Source of the DNA: an uncultured Paraprevotella sp.
Lineage (GTDB): Bacteria; Bacteroidota; Bacteroidia; Bacteroidales; Bacteroidaceae
Direction of reading: 5' to 3'
Length of the DNA stretch: 5,324 bases
Assembly (NCBI GenBank): GCA_900770805.1
Contig: CAAGLP010000060.1
Coordinates: 1 to 5,324, forward strand
The notes under the pieces are model-generated. The model searched no databases, was not told the DNA's origin, and saw only the letters and a list, made by a program, of their open reading frames with translations. Of the stretch, positions 4,882 to 5,324 are shown in pieces. The stretch's first letter is position 1. Every line of letters begins with the position of its first letter. Both the position numbers and the translations under genes were made by a program.

Positions 4882-5324
4882 TTAGAGTCCCAACGCTTTT
4901 GCCAAGCCAGCATCAACGCCAGAGAAGCCCATAAATGCCATAGCAAGGAGACCTGCGGTGACAAGAGCAATTGCCATGCCCTGCATGCCACGAGGAATGT
5001 TCATCATTGAAAGATGCTCGCGTATACCAGCAAAGATTATCATAGCAAGAGCAAAACCAAAAGCGGTAGCTATAGCATATACTACACCAGTGAGAAGATT
5101 AGCTTCAAGACCCTGAGTGTTGTAGGTTCCCTGTGCCACAAGAATGGCGACACCAAGGATGCAGCAGTTTGTAGTAATCAAGGGTAGAAACACGCCCAAT
5201 GCTTGGTAGAGAGAAGGAGACACCTTCTTCAAAACAATTTCTACCATCTGTACCAGGGCTGCAATAATTAGAATAAAAGCTATGGTCTGAAGGTATTCCA
5301 GCCCGAAGGCTTCAAGAACATAAA
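4882..5324 (-). CDS. rnfA: Electron transport complex subunit RnfA (RsxA), 5' end beyond the right edge
   Basis: RnfA is an integral membrane subunit of the Rnf complex, which couples electron flow between ferredoxin and NAD+ to ion pumping across the cytoplasmic membrane. The 146 visible residues are the C-terminal part of a protein of about 190; the frame stays open to the window edge, and the Met at 5247 is internal, not the start. Matching segments are LQTIAFILIIAALVQ, LGVFLPLITTNCCILGVAIL, GFALAMIIFAGIREHL, IPRGMQGMAIALVTAGLLAM and AFMGFSGV. Four hydrophobic membrane helices are visible. The Cys of TTNC corresponds to the NqrE/RnfA cysteine that helps hold an intramembrane 2Fe-2S cluster with the partner subunit RnfE/NqrD; the other RnfA ligand would lie outside the window. 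TTN and the IRE-containing segment favour RnfA over NqrE. RnfA is commonly the last gene of rnfBCDGEA, consistent with the terminator 39 bp beyond its stop. The tail after FSGV is about 10 residues (DAGLAKALGL), unlike shorter proteobacterial ends. Confidence 0.93.
   Translation of the reverse strand, partial: YVLEAFGLEYLQTIAFILIIAALVQMVEIVLKKVSPSLYQALGVFLPLITTNCCILGVAILVAQGTYNTQGLEANLLTGVVYAIATAFGFALAMIIFAGIREHLSMMNIPRGMQGMAIALVTAGLLAMAFMGFSGVDAGLAKALGL

Overview
The window looks like chromosomal DNA of a member of the Bacteroidota, probably the order Bacteroidales. Three things point there. The two best promoter candidates match the Bacteroidetes-type -7 box TAnnTTTG with an upstream TTG. 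Start codons lack clear Shine-Dalgarno sequences and are preceded by A-rich or neutral leaders. The gene set (HI0933-type flavoprotein, SpoU methylase, TrmD, Rnf complex) fits an anaerobic gut- or oral-type Bacteroidales. The genus cannot be fixed from this sequence.

Layout. Bases 1-110 hold a degenerate tandem repeat with a period of about 23 bp. Bases 112-3005 are a leftward gene group, read from right to left: an HI0933/YhiN-like FAD oxidoreductase (1836-3005), a SpoU/TrmH-family RNA methyltransferase (1022-1825) only 10 bp downstream, and a Cof-type HAD phosphatase (112-942). The last is separated from the methyltransferase by a spacer containing five 9-bp tandem repeats (956-1000). Bases 3006-3118 are a compact divergent control region with a promoter for each direction, an 8+8 bp palindrome sitting inside the rightward promoter, and a mirrored element around the two -33 regions. 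Bases 3119-4705 are a rightward operon: trmD, a zeta-toxin-like kinase (20 bp later), and an unrecognised 81-residue protein overlapping the kinase by 8 bp. A strong, probably bidirectional terminator (4787-4843) closes it. The right edge (4882-5324) carries the C-terminal three quarters of rnfA on the minus strand, converging on the same terminator.

How the genes fit together. The central theme is RNA modification: two SPOUT-fold methyltransferases, TrmD and a SpoU enzyme, lie in divergent operons driven from one 113-bp intergenic region. The most unusual arrangement is the kinase plus small-protein pair, which resembles a toxin-antitoxin module and appears to be co-transcribed with trmD, whose product is essential or near-essential in many bacteria. 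RnfA belongs to the membrane Rnf (ferredoxin:NAD+ oxidoreductase) complex and is an independent neighbour. I see no mobile element, CRISPR array, tRNA or rRNA. The candidate for something undescribed is the trmD-linked kinase/small-protein pair with its possible operator. The evidence for it is organisational, not functional.
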